A stretch of 42,597 nt of DNA from Acidovorax sp. (GCF_022763525.1 NZ_JALEGG010000160.1:1-42597), one strand, 5' to 3'; counted from the stretch's first letter, positions 16,101 to 24,821 are shown. Numbers and translations are program-made. The notes: generated from the letters alone by a model not told the origin.

Positions 16101-17456
16101 TCAGCGGCCCAGAATGCCGCGCAACAGGTTCACGGGATTGACCACGTTGCCTGGCGCGTCGGCGCTGCCGTCGCCCTGGGGCTGGCTACCCGCATTGCTG
16201 CTGCCCATGCCGCTACCGTAGGCGCCGCTGGACGAGGCCCCGGAGGGTGCCGCCATGCCGCCGCGCGGGGCCTGCGGCATGTCCTGCCCCAGCATGGCCA
16301 TGGTGTGCGACTTCACACGCACGCGCACAGACCATTCAGGCTCCCATGGGGCCTTGGGGTCGGCGGGGCGCGGCGGGTGCACGATGTGGGTTTCGCCGCC
16401 ATAGGCCATCATGCGCAGCATGGGCGTCGCGTCCCGCCCGCCCGCGAAGATGCCCTGCGGAATCGCGCACTGCGTGGTTTCGGGCGCGAGCAGCACGCGC
16501 TCCTTGAGCCAGCGGTCAATCGTGGCGGGCGCCAGGTAGTCGAACAGGCCCATGCCCGTGTCGGGCGTCTCGGCGCTGGACCACATGACGAGGTCGTCCC
16601 CGTTCTGCGACATGGCGTGCAGGTAGTAGGCGCGGGCGTTGCGCACGGGCTGCCAGCTGGTACCCATGCTGTCCTGCGGCTTGCCGGTGGTGCGCAGGTC
16701 GATGGCGGGCATCAGATCCTGCGCGGCACCCAGCGTGAATTTCATGGACGCAGGCACGCCGTCACCCCGCACCTGGTGCTCGCCCACCAAGGAGCTGTCC
16801 CGCGACAGGTTCACCTGGTTGCGTTCATTCGGGTACAGCGCATAGGCCGGGCCCACGCGCGGGCCACGGTCGGGCACGGCGCGGCCCGCAAAGGCCTGGG
16901 CGTAGTCCGTGGGCTTGGCGCGCGCTAGGTCGATCACGCGGGGCTGGCCTGCACGCACCGCGCTGCCGCAGCCCCAGTAGAGCAGGATGCGGCCCTTGGG
17001 CTGGTGCTGCTGGTACTCCTGCGGCACTTCGCCCGGCTCGGTCTGCACGGGCTGCGCGCGGGGTGGGACCAGCGGCAGGGATTCGCCCATGCGCATGCCG
17101 GGCGGGATGGACTGGCTGGCCTCCACGCCGGGGCGCAGGCTGTTGTGCAGGGCGATGTCGATGACGCGCGGCGGCATGATGGACATGGCGCGGGCGTTGC
17201 CATAGGCAGTGTTGCCGCTACCCGCCCCCCTGCCCTGCGCGCCGCCGCCCATGCCACCCATGAGGCCGCCGAGCATGCCGCCGCCACCGGGCAGGCTGTC
17301 CATATCAGGCATGCCCGCCATGGTGCCGGTGGAGAGGTCCATCCACAGCTGAACCTTGGGGGGCTTGGTGGTTTGGGCCTGGGCGCCCAGGCTGGCGATG
17401 CCAAGGCCGAAAGCCAGTAAAGCCAGGCACACGGGGGTCAAGCGCAAAGAGGTCAT
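16101..17456 (-). CDS. Exported Gly/Met-rich protein of unknown function
   Basis: A 451-residue protein with a signal peptide (cleavage near residue 28, after AQA). Residues 43-75 are almost only Gly, Met, Leu and Ala; a second low-complexity, Ser/Gly/Ala-rich stretch lies near 400-445. Between them is a more ordinary region (QPKGRILLYWGCGSAVRAGQP, VNLSRDSSLVGEHQVRGDG, ARAYYLHAMSQNGDDLVMWSS). I do not recognise the family. A CTGGAGC ribosome site supports the start at 17456. Met-rich exported stretches sometimes bind copper, but nothing nearby supports that here. It is paired with the membrane methyltransferase. Confidence 0.7.
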   Translation of the reverse strand: MTSLRLTPVCLALLAFGLGIASLGAQAQTTKPPKVQLWMDLSTGTMAGMPDMDSLPGGGGMLGGLMGGMGGGAQGRGAGSGNTAYGNARAMSIMPPRVIDIALHNSLRPGVEASQSIPPGMRMGESLPLVPPRAQPVQTEPGEVPQEYQQHQPKGRILLYWGCGSAVRAGQPRVIDLARAKPTDYAQAFAGRAVPDRGPRVGPAYALYPNERNQVNLSRDSSLVGEHQVRGDGVPASMKFTLGAAQDLMPAIDLRTTGKPQDSMGTSWQPVRNARAYYLHAMSQNGDDLVMWSSAETPDTGMGLFDYLAPATIDRWLKERVLLAPETTQCAIPQGIFAGGRDATPMLRMMAYGGETHIVHPPRPADPKAPWEPEWSVRVRVKSHTMAMLGQDMPQAPRGGMAAPSGASSSGAYGSGMGSSNAGSQPQGDGSADAPGNVVNPVNLLRGILGR

Positions 17457-17763
17457 CGGGTTAGCTCCAGGAGATGCGTGGATCACCCGGCAAACCATCG
17501 TGGGCCGCAGCGCGGCACTTTCGCCGCCCTGTGAAGAGGCCTTGCAGTCAACCCGGGTGTGTTGAACGCAGCGCAGTGTAGGCCCCGCACGGACGCATTT
17601 TGCCTGCGCAAGTTACGGACGGAAACCATTTCTGTGCGCTATTTCACGCATCAGGTCCCCGCGCAAGAGTCACAGATATTCATCTCTCCACGCCCCGGAA
17701 AGCGGCCTTCAAAACCGGCGCGGCCGAAGCGAGAGGCGCGAAGGCGACTCAGGGGGGCCCCGT
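17457..17763. other. 307-base intergenic region between parB and the Gly/Met-rich gene
   Basis: No gene is seen. The right end is a family B repeat (17708-17763) at the parB 3' end; the rest should hold the promoter of the exported protein, but no convincing -35/-10 pair was found. Confidence 0.6.
17708..17763 (-). repeat. Intergenic repeat, family B, short copy at the parB 3' end
   Basis: AAAACCGGCGCGGCCG then GGCGCGAAGGCGACTCAGGGGGG, ending at the parB stop codon. It shares the first and last blocks with the 120-base copies but lacks the middle. Confidence 0.65.
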
Positions 17764-18681
17764 TCACCCCCGCAAGCGATCGATCAACCCGTTCAGAGCC
17801 TCCAGCGATCCAAACTGGATCGCCAGCTCGCCCATGTCTTCCACCCGGCCATGGCGCTTGACGCGTTTTTTCACACGCACCTCGACCTCGGCCATGAGCA
17901 GATCAGAGAGCTCTTCCTCCACGCGCTTGAGGTCGCGGGACTTTTCCTTCTGGGGCTTTTGCGGCACCAGGCTGAACTCGGCGCTGAGCTTTTTCACCAG
18001 CGCCTCGGCCTCGCGCACCGACAGCTTCTTGGCCGCGATCTGGTTGCCCGCCGTGATCTGCGCCGCGCGGTCCAGCGCCAGCAGCGCACGCGCGTGGCCC
18101 ATGTCGATGTCGCCCGCCATGAGCATGGTTTGCACCGGCTCGGCCAGGTTCAAGAGGCGCAGCAGGTTGCTGGCGGCGCTGCGCGAGCGGCCCACAGCCT
18201 GCGCGGCCTGCTCGTGCGTGAGGCCAAATTCGCGGATCAGGCGCTGCAGGCCATGGGCTTCTTCCAGCGGGTTCAGGTCTTCGCGCTGGATGTTCTCGAT
18301 GAGCGCCATCGCGGCGGCGGACTCGTTGGGCACGTCGCGCACCAGCACCGGCACCTCGGCCAGGCCCGCCAGGCGGGAGGCACGGAACCGCCGCTCGCCC
18401 GCGATGATTTCGTATTTGCCTGCATGCTCGCCATCGGCCAGGCGCCGCACCAGGATGGGCTGCATGATGCCCTGGGCCTTGATGCTCTCGGCCAGCTCGT
18501 ACAGCGCGCCCTCGTCCATGCGCGTGCGTGGCTGGTACACGCCGGGCACCAGTTCGGAGAGCGGCAAGCGCGTGGGCAGGCCGGCTTCGGCCGCCTGGGC
18601 CTGCTCCACTTTGTCTTCGACCTTGGGGCCGAGCAACGCTTCCAGGCCGCGGCCGAGGCCCTTGGGTTTTTTGGTGACCAT
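17764..18681 (-). CDS. parB: Chromosome-partitioning protein ParB (CTP-dependent, Spo0J family)
   Basis: A 305-residue ParB. The start MVTKKPKGLGRGLEALLG is the family's N-terminal ParA-contact segment. Residues about 85-120 carry the CTP-binding GERRFRAS motif (ParB box II), followed by ENIQREDLNPLEEA, and a helix-turn-helix near 150-180 (LTHEQAAQAVGRSRSAASN) that reads parS. The C-terminal part dimerises. ParB loads at parS sites and spreads as a sliding clamp, guiding origin segregation with ParA. Four candidate parS sites lie 3-7 kb away, inside rsmG, mnmG and the Crp/Fnr gene. It is the last gene of the run beginning at parA, 41 bases after the cupin gene. Confidence 0.97.
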   Translation of the reverse strand: MVTKKPKGLGRGLEALLGPKVEDKVEQAQAAEAGLPTRLPLSELVPGVYQPRTRMDEGALYELAESIKAQGIMQPILVRRLADGEHAGKYEIIAGERRFRASRLAGLAEVPVLVRDVPNESAAAMALIENIQREDLNPLEEAHGLQRLIREFGLTHEQAAQAVGRSRSAASNLLRLLNLAEPVQTMLMAGDIDMGHARALLALDRAAQITAGNQIAAKKLSVREAEALVKKLSAEFSLVPQKPQKEKSRDLKRVEEELSDLLMAEVEVRVKKRVKRHGRVEDMGELAIQFGSLEALNGLIDRLRG

Positions 18682-18722
18682 GCGATGTCTTCTTCTCGAA
18701 AAGGATGGAGGGGGAAAAATCT

Positions 18723-19019
18723 TCAGCGATCGATGATGACCAGCGTGCCATGGCTGCCGGGCGCCACCGCGTGGGGCACGCCTGCGGGCACGATGAACAC
18801 CTCGCCCGCGTTCACCTCGGTGACCTGCCCCTGCAGGGCGAGGCGCATGCAGCCGTCCAGCACCAGCAGCGCCTCGTCGAAATCGTGCGACTCGTCGGGG
18901 TAGGCGGCAGCGTCCATGCGCAGCACTTTGAAGTTGGCGCCAGCGGCCTGGCCCACGACCGTGGAGCTCCAGGCGCGGGGCAGTTGGTCGGCGATGGCAG
19001 CGAGATGGATTTTGGACAT
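18723..19019 (-). CDS. Small cupin-domain protein
   Basis: A 98-residue single cupin. DESHDFDEALLVLDG and GEVFIVPAGVPHAV are the two cupin motifs; the first retains one His and acidic residues for a metal, and the second a His. The activity is unknown. The start ATG at 19019 is chosen because it begins the conserved domain; a longer frame upstream would overlap the next gene. It lies between parB (41 bases) and a small membrane-protein gene (26 bases) and is probably in the same transcript. Confidence 0.75.
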   Translation of the reverse strand: MSKIHLAAIADQLPRAWSSTVVGQAAGANFKVLRMDAAAYPDESHDFDEALLVLDGCMRLALQGQVTEVNAGEVFIVPAGVPHAVAPGSHGTLVIIDR

Positions 19020-19045
19020 GGTTCTAAAGCAGGAAATCTTGGGGC

Positions 19046-19321
19046 TCAGCGCAGGCCCGCCGCGCGGCGCCGCTGGCGGCTGCGCCACAGACGGAGCCAC
19101 ACACCGAAGGTGATGGCCAGCAGCACCAGGGCCAGCATGAACTGCCCGAGCGCGCCTACGACCACCGCCCCGCTGGGCAGCAGCCAGGCCAGCAGCAACT
19201 GCAAGGCATCGCCCACCCAATAGAAGCCGGCAGGGCGCCGCGGGGGTGCTGAGACAGCGTCCGGTGCGGCAGCGGCCGCAGTCTCCGGCGGGCGCTGGTG
19301 CCAGAAGGCCCAGCGGCTCAT
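19046..19321 (-). CDS. Small membrane protein, unknown function
   Basis: A 91-residue protein: a Pro/Ala-rich N-terminal third, then two hydrophobic segments (about 37-52 and 56-76) and a basic Arg-rich end. Positive-inside reasoning puts the C-terminus in the cytoplasm. The start overlaps the upstream hydrolase stop in an ATGA, so translation is probably coupled. I do not recognise the family. Confidence 0.65.
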   Translation of the reverse strand: MSRWAFWHQRPPETAAAAAPDAVSAPPRRPAGFYWVGDALQLLLAWLLPSGAVVVGALGQFMLALVLLAITFGVWLRLWRSRQRRRAAGLR

Positions 19322-19860
19322 GCCGCAGCGGCCAGCTGCATCAGCCAGCTCCGCCCCTCTTCCCAGTCGCCCAGCCCTGATTCGGCATTGATGTGCCCGC
19401 GCTCGCCGTAGTCGACAAAACGCGCGCCCCAGGCGTCGCCCAGGCCCTGCACGCGATCAAAGCTGCAGTACGGGTCATCGCGGCTGCCCACCAGCACGGC
19501 AGGGAACGGCAGGGGCTGGCGGGCGATGGGCGCCCAGCCCGGGATCACTTCAGCCAGGTCGGGCCGCTCCACATCGCCGGGCGCCACCAGCAGCGCACCG
19601 CGCACCTTGGCCGCATGGCGGGTGTGCGCCGCCCACCAGGCGGTGAGGATGCAGCCAAGGCTGTGGGCCGCCAGCAGCACGGGGCCGTCGGCATCCGCCA
19701 CGGTTTCTTCCAGGCGGGCCGACCAATCGCCGCGCAGCGGGCGCATCCAGTCGTGCTGCTCCACACGCTGGTACCCGTGCAAGGCTTCCCAGCGGCTTTG
19801 CCAATGGTCGGGGCCGGAGTTTTGCCAGCCCGGCAGCAGCAGAATGTTGGAAGGCGTCAT
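19318..19860 (-). CDS. RBBP9/YdeN-type alpha/beta hydrolase
   Basis: A 180-residue hydrolase of the RBBP9/YdeN (DUF1234-like) family. LLPGWQNSGPDHWQSRWE is the diagnostic start. The catalytic triad is visible: Ser67 in AHSLGC, Asp128 or Asp129 in GSRDDPY, and His156 in GHINAESGLGDW. The substrate is unknown; RBBP9 relatives are serine hydrolases. The start at 19860 is chosen because the family begins directly with this segment. It is followed by the small membrane-protein gene with an ATGA overlap, and follows parA with a repeat filling the whole 34-base gap. Confidence 0.88.
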   Translation of the reverse strand: MTPSNILLLPGWQNSGPDHWQSRWEALHGYQRVEQHDWMRPLRGDWSARLEETVADADGPVLLAAHSLGCILTAWWAAHTRHAAKVRGALLVAPGDVERPDLAEVIPGWAPIARQPLPFPAVLVGSRDDPYCSFDRVQGLGDAWGARFVDYGERGHINAESGLGDWEEGRSWLMQLAAAA

Positions 19861-19919
19861 TGCTACAAATTTAATAGCTGCCTGCGCTTGTCCATCAAGC
19901 GCTGGGGGCCATTTTGGCC
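19860..19919 (-). repeat. Dispersed palindromic repeat, family A, copy 3 (spans the parA stop codon)
   Basis: A full copy of family A. The core hairpin GCGCTTG-N5-CAAGCGC (19884-19902) contains the parA stop codon (TGA read on the minus strand at 19897-19895). The conserved segment CAGCGCTTGATGG therefore encodes the last residues of ParA and its stop. Confidence 0.85.
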
Positions 19920-20707
19920 ATGGAAGATGCGGCGGCGGGCATGGTCTGCACGCGCTGCACCATCTCCTGCGCAAACTCGACGAACGATTGGCTGCCCTTG
20001 GCGCCCGGGTCGAACACCACGCCCGGCAGGCCGTAGCTGGGCGCCTCGGCCAGGCGCACGTTGCGGGGGATTACGGTGTTGAACACCTTGTCGCCAAAGT
20101 GGCCCTTGAGCTGGTCGCTCACCTGCTGTTGCAGCGTGATGCGCGGGTCGAACATCACGCGCAGCAGGCCGATGATCTGCAGGTCGGGATTGAGGTTGGC
20201 GTGCACCTGCTTGATGGTATTGACCAGGTCCGTGAGGCCTTCGAGCGCAAAGTATTCGCACTGCATGGGCACGATCACGCCGTGCGCGCTGCACAGGCCG
20301 TTGAGGGTGAGCATGCTCAAGCTGGGAGGGCAGTCGATGAGAACAAAGTCGAAGTCTGCATCGGCCTCGGCCAGTGCGGCCTTGAGGCGCTTTTCACGGT
20401 GCTCCAGCGTCACCAGCTCCACCTCGGCCCCGGCCAGTTCGCGGTTCGCGCCCAGCACCCAGTAGCCGCATTTGTCGGACAGCACGGCCGCCTCCTTCAC
20501 CGAGGCGGATTCCAGCAGCACGTCGTACACCGTGAGGTCGAGGCTGCGCTTGTCCACGCCCGAGCCCATGGTGGCATTGCCCTGCGGGTCTAGGTCGATC
20601 ATCAGCACACGCTGGCCGATCTTGGCCAGACCTGCAGCAAGGTTGACGGTGGTGGTGGTCTTGCCCACCCCGCCCTTCTGGTTGGCAACGCAAAAAATCT
20701 TGGCCAT
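19895..20707 (-). CDS. parA: Chromosome-partitioning ATPase ParA
   Basis: A 270-residue P-loop ATPase. KGGVGKTTTT at residues 11-20 is the deviant Walker A motif of the ParA/MinD group; DLDPQGNAT is the switch I region and VLIDCPPS the Walker B. ParA forms nucleoid-bound gradients that move ParB-parS complexes. The C-terminal residues from about 263 (MAKMAPSA) are encoded by a dispersed repeat copy, so the ancestral end may have been elsewhere. An hydrolase, a small membrane protein and a cupin separate it from parB, which is unusual. It follows the LysE-type exporter by 23 bases. Confidence 0.96.
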   Translation of the reverse strand: MAKIFCVANQKGGVGKTTTTVNLAAGLAKIGQRVLMIDLDPQGNATMGSGVDKRSLDLTVYDVLLESASVKEAAVLSDKCGYWVLGANRELAGAEVELVTLEHREKRLKAALAEADADFDFVLIDCPPSLSMLTLNGLCSAHGVIVPMQCEYFALEGLTDLVNTIKQVHANLNPDLQIIGLLRVMFDPRITLQQQVSDQLKGHFGDKVFNTVIPRNVRLAEAPSYGLPGVVFDPGAKGSQSFVEFAQEMVQRVQTMPAAASSMAKMAPSA

Positions 20708-20730
20708 GTGGTGCTGCAGTCTGTGGAGTG

Positions 20731-21345
20731 TTATTTGGAGATGGCCAGCTTGATGCCAAAGCCGACGAGAAACACGCCGGCCAGCTTTTCCAGTGTGCGG
20801 CTGATGCGCGGGTTGGCGCGCATGCGCTCGGCCAAGCGGTGGGTCAGCAGGACCACGATCAGCCCGTAGGCAAAAGTCAGCGCGGCAATGGTGGCGGCCA
20901 TCACGCCGAAGGTCAGCATGCCCTGGTGGCGGGCAGGGTCCACGAACAGGGGGAAGAACGCCATGTAGAAAACGATGGCCTTGGGGTTGAGCAAGGTGAT
21001 GAGGCCGGCCTGCTTGAAATAGTGGCGGGGCTCAATGTTCAGCACGGGCTTGGCGCCGGGCTTGGCGGTCAGCATCTTGAAGCCTAGCCAGGCCAGGTAG
21101 GCCGCGCCCAGCCACTGCACCGCGTTGAAGGCGGCGGGGTATGCGGCCAGCAAGGCTGCCACTCCCGCAACCGCCGCCCACATCAGCACCTGATCACCTG
21201 CGATCACGCCCATCGTGGCGGCCAGCCCCCCACGCACGCCGCCCTTGCTGGTCGAGGTGATGAGCGCCAGATTGCCAGGACCCGGAATCGCCAGAAACAA
21301 CACGATGGCGGCGACGAAGGCGCCGTAGTCTGCAATGCCGAACAT
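20731..21345 (-). CDS. LysE/RhtB-family amino acid exporter
   Basis: A 204-residue membrane protein with about six hydrophobic segments. FLAIPGPGNLALITSTSKGG (about 17-36) is the LysE/RhtB signature, and QAGLITLLNPKAIVFYMAFFP (about 113-133) is the second family motif. Members export amino acids or homoserine lactones; the substrate here is unknown. Start at 21345 is supported by a GGGGGAAAT site. It lies between rsmG and parA in the partition cluster. Confidence 0.88.
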   Translation of the reverse strand: MFGIADYGAFVAAIVLFLAIPGPGNLALITSTSKGGVRGGLAATMGVIAGDQVLMWAAVAGVAALLAAYPAAFNAVQWLGAAYLAWLGFKMLTAKPGAKPVLNIEPRHYFKQAGLITLLNPKAIVFYMAFFPLFVDPARHQGMLTFGVMAATIAALTFAYGLIVVLLTHRLAERMRANPRISRTLEKLAGVFLVGFGIKLAISK

Positions 21346-21414
21346 GATTTCCCCCGGGCAGTGAAAAGGCGGCACGCTGGAAGGCAGCGCGCATCCAAAA
21401 GCAAGAGGCCGAGT

Positions 21415-22095
21415 TTACGCGACGGGTCGCATCCAGACGATGCAGCGCTCGGCGTCCAGGCCGGGAACGTTCAACGGTTCCACGTGAAACACCCCTACGC
21501 CGGGCGGCAGCGCGGCGATTTCATCGTCGGGGTGCTTGCCCTTCATGGCCAGCCAAACACCGTGGGGCGCGGCCAAGGCACCGCGTGACCAGGTCACAAA
21601 GTCCGGCAGCGAGGCAAAGGCGCGGCAGCTGATGATGTCAAAAGGCCCGGCGAGCGTTTCTACCCGTGCATGCACACCATGCAGGTTGCGCAGCTTGAGC
21701 GCCACGGCCGCCTGCTGAATGAAGGCCGCCTTTTTGCCCACGGTGTCCACGCAACTCACGTCCACCTCGGGGCAGCAGATGGCAAACACCACGCCGGGCA
21801 GGCCACCGCCCGATCCCACATCCAGCAGCTTCACCGCCGCCCCCCCGCCCTGCTGCAGGCCCGAAACGTGTCGGCGCAGTGGCGCCACGGCGGCCAAACT
21901 GTCGAGCAGGTGATGGGTCAGCATCTCTTGCGGTGCGCGCACCGCCGTCAGGTTGTAGACCTTGTTCCATTTCTGCAGCAAGGCAAGAAAGTCCATGAGC
22001 TGGCCGACCTGGGACTCGCCCAGGCCGAGACCCAGCGCCTCGGCGCCTGCCTGTAGCTGCGCCCGCAGGGTGACGTGATCTACCACGGCGGTCAT
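21415..22095 (-). CDS. rsmG: 16S rRNA (guanine527-N7)-methyltransferase RsmG
   Basis: A 226-residue RsmG (GidB) that methylates G527 of 16S r[27 protein letters not shown] is the conserved N-terminal block and [12 protein letters not shown] is the SAM-binding motif. [12 protein letters not shown] fits the family. The start overlaps the mnmG stop in ATGA (22092-22095), suggesting coupled translation. One of the parS-like sites is inside its 3' end. Confidence 0.97.
   Translation of the reverse strand: MTAVVDHVTLRAQLQAGAEALGLGLGESQVGQLMDFLALLQKWNKVYNLTAVRAPQEMLTHHLLDSLAAVAPLRRHVSGLQQGGGAAVKLLDVGSGGGLPGVVFAICCPEVDVSCVDTVGKKAAFIQQAAVALKLRNLHGVHARVETLAGPFDIISCRAFASLPDFVTWSRGALAAPHGVWLAMKGKHPDDEIAALPPGVGVFHVEPLNVPGLDAERCIVWMRPVA
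21476..21491. promoter_or_regulatory. parS: parS-like site 1, inside rsmG
   Basis: Read on the minus strand, TGTTTCACGTGGAACC differs at two positions from the canonical 16-mer. It encodes FHVEP of RsmG, and the same 16-mer occurs in the Crp/Fnr-like gene. Confidence 0.75.
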
Positions 22096-24065
22096 GCCGT
22101 TTCGCCTTCCACCTTGGCTGGCACGGTGGCAAAGTCCTTGAACCCACCCTTCTTCAGATGGACCATCAGCAGCGAAATGGACGCGGGGGTAATGCCGGTG
22201 ATGCGCGAAGCATGGCCCAGGGTTTCCGGACGATGGCGGTTCAGAACCTGCCGAGCCTCGATGCTGAGTGCCGTCACCTGCATGTAGTCCAGGTCGGCCG
22301 GCAGGCGCAGCTTTTCAAAGTGTGCGGCCCGCTCCACCTCACCCTTCTGGCGATCAATGTAGCCGGCGTACTTCGCAGCAATTTCTACCTGCTCCAACAC
22401 AGGCTCGCTCAGGTCGCCCAGCGTTTCACGTGAAACTTCGTGCGATGCGTACTTGCCGCCATCCAGCGTCATCAGATTGGCATAGCTCACATCCGGCCGA
22501 CGCAGCAGTTCGAACAGGTTGTATTCATGCTCGATGCTCTTGCCCAGCACCCGCTCGGACTCGGCCGCGGCCAAGTTGCGGGGATTCACCCAGGTGGCTT
22601 TGAGGCGTTCTGTTTCACGTGAAACAGCATCGCGCTTGCGGCTGAAGGCATCCCAGCGCGCATCGTCCACCAGGCCCATCTGGCGGCCCACCTCGGTCAG
22701 GCGCATGTCTGCGTTGTCCTCGCGCAGCTGCAGGCGGAACTCGGCGCGGCTGGTGAACATGCGGTAAGGCTCGGTCACACCCTTGGTGATGAGGTCATCC
22801 ACCAGAACGCCCAGGTAGGCCTCGTCCCGGCCAGGCAGCCAGGGCGCATCGCCCCGGCACTGCAACGCGGCGTTGATGCCGGCGAACAGGCCCTGCGCCG
22901 CCGCCTCCTCATAGCCCGTGGTGCCATTGATCTGCCCGGCAAAGAACAGGCCCTGGATCTGGCGCGTCTCGAAGCTGCTCTTGAGCGAGCGCGGGTCAAA
23001 GTAGTCGTACTCGATGGCATAGCCCGGGCGCAGGATGTGCGCGTTCTCCAGCCCCGGCATGCTGCGCACCAGGTCGTACTGGATGTCGAACGGGAGGCTG
23101 GTGCTGATGCCGTTGGGGTAGTACTCGTGCGTGGTCAGACCTTCGGGCTCCAGAAAGATCTGGTGGCTGTCCTTGTCCGCAAAGCGGTTGATCTTGTCTT
23201 CCACGCTCGGGCAGTAGCGCGGGCCTACACCCTCGATCTTGCCGGTGAACATGGGGCTGCGGTCAAAGCCGCTGCGGATGATCTCGTGCGTGCGCTCGTT
23301 GGTGTGGGTGATCCAGCAAGGCACCTGCTGGGGATGCATGGCCGCATTGCCCATGAAGCTGAACACGGGCACCGTGCCCTCATTCACGCCGCCGGGCATG
23401 CCGTCGCCGGGTTGCTCGGTGCACTTCGAGAAGTCGATGCTGCGCCCATCAATGCGCGGTGGCGTGCCGGTCTTCAGGCGCCCTTGCGGCAGCTTCAACT
23501 CCTTGAGGCGTGCCGACAGCGACACGGCGGGCGGGTCCCCTGCCCGGCCGGCGGCGTAGTTGTTCAGGCCCACATGGATCTTCCCGTCCAGAAAGGTGCC
23601 CGCCGTCAACACCACGGTGCGCGAGCGGAAGCGGATACCCACCTGCGTCACGGCGCCCACCACCCGGTCGCCTTCCACCATCAAGTCGTCCACCGCCTGC
23701 TGGAACAGCCACAGGTTGGGCTGGTTCTCCAGCATGCGGCGGATGGCGGCCTTGTAGAGAATGCGGTCGGCCTGTGCCCGCGTGGCGCGCACGGCCGGGC
23801 CCTTGGAGCTGTTGAGAATGCGGAACTGAATGCCGCCCTCGTCCGTGGCCAGGGCCATGGCGCCGCCCAGCGCATCCACCTCCTTCACCAGGTGGCCCTT
23901 GCCGATGCCGCCGATGCTGGGGTTGCAGCTCATCTGGCCCAGGGTCTCGATGTTGTGGGTCAGCAGCAGCGTCTTGCTGCCCATGCGCGCGGCAGCCAGC
24001 GCGGCTTCGGTGCCAGCATGGCCGCCGCCGACAACGATCACATCAAATTCCTGGGGGTACAACAT
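22092..24065 (-). CDS. mnmG: tRNA uridine-5-carboxymethylaminomethyl modification enzyme MnmG
   Basis: A 657-residue MnmG (GidA), which with MnmE modifies U34 of several tRNAs. [21 protein letters not shown] near the N-terminus binds FAD. The second family motif [21 protein letters not shown] (about residue 282) and the [18 protein letters not shown] block are present. The start at 24065 is chosen because the family begins [18 protein letters not shown]; an upstream frame only adds unrelated sequence. It begins the minus-strand run that includes rsmG and parAB. Two parS sites lie inside it, each encoding VSRET. Confidence 0.98.
   Translation of the reverse strand: MLYPQEFDVIVVGGGHAGTEAALAAARMGSKTLLLTHNIETLGQMSCNPSIGGIGKGHLVKEVDALGGAMALATDEGGIQFRILNSSKGPAVRATRAQADRILYKAAIRRMLENQPNLWLFQQAVDDLMVEGDRVVGAVTQVGIRFRSRTVVLTAGTFLDGKIHVGLNNYAAGRAGDPPAVSLSARLKELKLPQGRLKTGTPPRIDGRSIDFSKCTEQPGDGMPGGVNEGTVPVFSFMGNAAMHPQQVPCWITHTNERTHEIIRSGFDRSPMFTGKIEGVGPRYCPSVEDKINRFADKDSHQIFLEPEGLTTHEYYPNGISTSLPFDIQYDLVRSMPGLENAHILRPGYAIEYDYFDPRSLKSSFETRQIQGLFFAGQINGTTGYEEAAAQGLFAGINAALQCRGDAPWLPGRDEAYLGVLVDDLITKGVTEPYRMFTSRAEFRLQLREDNADMRLTEVGRQMGLVDDARWDAFSRKRDAVSRETERLKATWVNPRNLAAAESERVLGKSIEHEYNLFELLRRPDVSYANLMTLDGGKYASHEVSRETLGDLSEPVLEQVEIAAKYAGYIDRQKGEVERAAHFEKLRLPADLDYMQVTALSIEARQVLNRHRPETLGHASRITGITPASISLLMVHLKKGGFKDFATVPAKVEGETA
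22422..22437. promoter_or_regulatory. parS: parS site 2, inside mnmG
   Basis: CGTTTCACGTGAAACT: the 14-base core GTTTCACGTGAAAC is a perfect palindrome. Confidence 0.88.
22611..22626. promoter_or_regulatory. parS: parS site 3, inside mnmG (perfect consensus)
   Basis: TGTTTCACGTGAAACA is a perfect 16-base palindrome identical to the canonical chromosomal parS sequence. Confidence 0.95.
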
Positions 24066-24201
24066 GGGGAACACTCCGGGGCCCGCCGGGCCCGATAATG
24101 AAAACGCGAGGGTGCTGAGAACCTCCGCCCGCCTCGCCAGCCAGGCCCAATGGCCCCGGTCTTTGGCGGGCAACCCGCAATTTTCCCACTTTGCGCCAGC
24201 C

Positions 24202-24795
24202 GTGTCTGTTTCCACACCCCTCACCCTGTTCCTGACCCAGTTGCTGGGCCACCCGCCCTTACCCATTCAGGCCTGGTGGGACAGCGCCCGCTGCCTGCAC
24301 CTCCAGCGCGGCCAGCGGTTGCTCCAGGCGGGCGATCGCTGGCAGCACCTGTGGTGGGTCGAACGCGGCGCGTTGCGCCTGTACTATTTGGACAACGGGG
24401 GAGCGGAGTCCAACAAGAACTTCTTCCTGGAGGGCGACATGCTGTGGCCCATCACACCCCGGCTGCGGGATGCGCCCGCGATGTTTCACGTGGAACCGAT
24501 CGAAGACGAAACCCTGGTGTGGGCACTGCCCATGCTGCCCGCCAACGCAGCTGTCGCGGCTTGGCCCACTTGGATGAGGCTGGAACACAGCACCCTTTGC
24601 GCCCTGCTGGACGGCAAGATGCAGCGCGAGCAGGAGTTCCTCCAGCTGAGCGCCCGCCAGCGCTACGAGCTGCTGCTGCGCCAGCATCCCGCCTGGGCGG
24701 AACGCCTCCCCCTCCGCCATCTCGCGTCTTTCCTGGGCATGACCGACGTGACGCTGTCGCGAGTGCGCGCGGAGCTGGGGCTTATCAAAAGTTAA
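24202..24795 (+). CDS. Crp/Fnr-family cyclic-nucleotide-binding-like regulator
   Basis: A protein of about 197 residues. The N-terminal half has the cNMP-binding barrel pattern ([34 protein letters not shown]), and the C-terminal part has a helix-turn-helix ([22 protein letters not shown]) of the Crp/Fnr type. The barrel lacks the Arg of the cAMP-binding phosphate cassette, so the ligand is unlikely to be cAMP. The start is a GTG at 24202, with no strong ribosome site; the true start could be a little upstream. It diverges from mnmG and carries one parS-like site. Confidence 0.75.
   Translation: MSVSTPLTLFLTQLLGHPPLPIQAWWDSARCLHLQRGQRLLQAGDRWQHLWWVERGALRLYYLDNGGAESNKNFFLEGDMLWPITPRLRDAPAMFHVEPIEDETLVWALPMLPANAAVAAWPTWMRLEHSTLCALLDGKMQREQEFLQLSARQRYELLLRQHPAWAERLPLRHLASFLGMTDVTLSRVRAELGLIKS
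24482..24497. promoter_or_regulatory. parS: parS-like site 4, inside the Crp/Fnr-like gene
   Basis: TGTTTCACGTGGAACC, identical as a 16-mer to the minus-strand reading of the site in rsmG, and again encoding FHVEP. Confidence 0.75.
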
Positions 24796-24821
24796 GGCGC
24801 TGCCCGGGCCGGGCGGCGACA

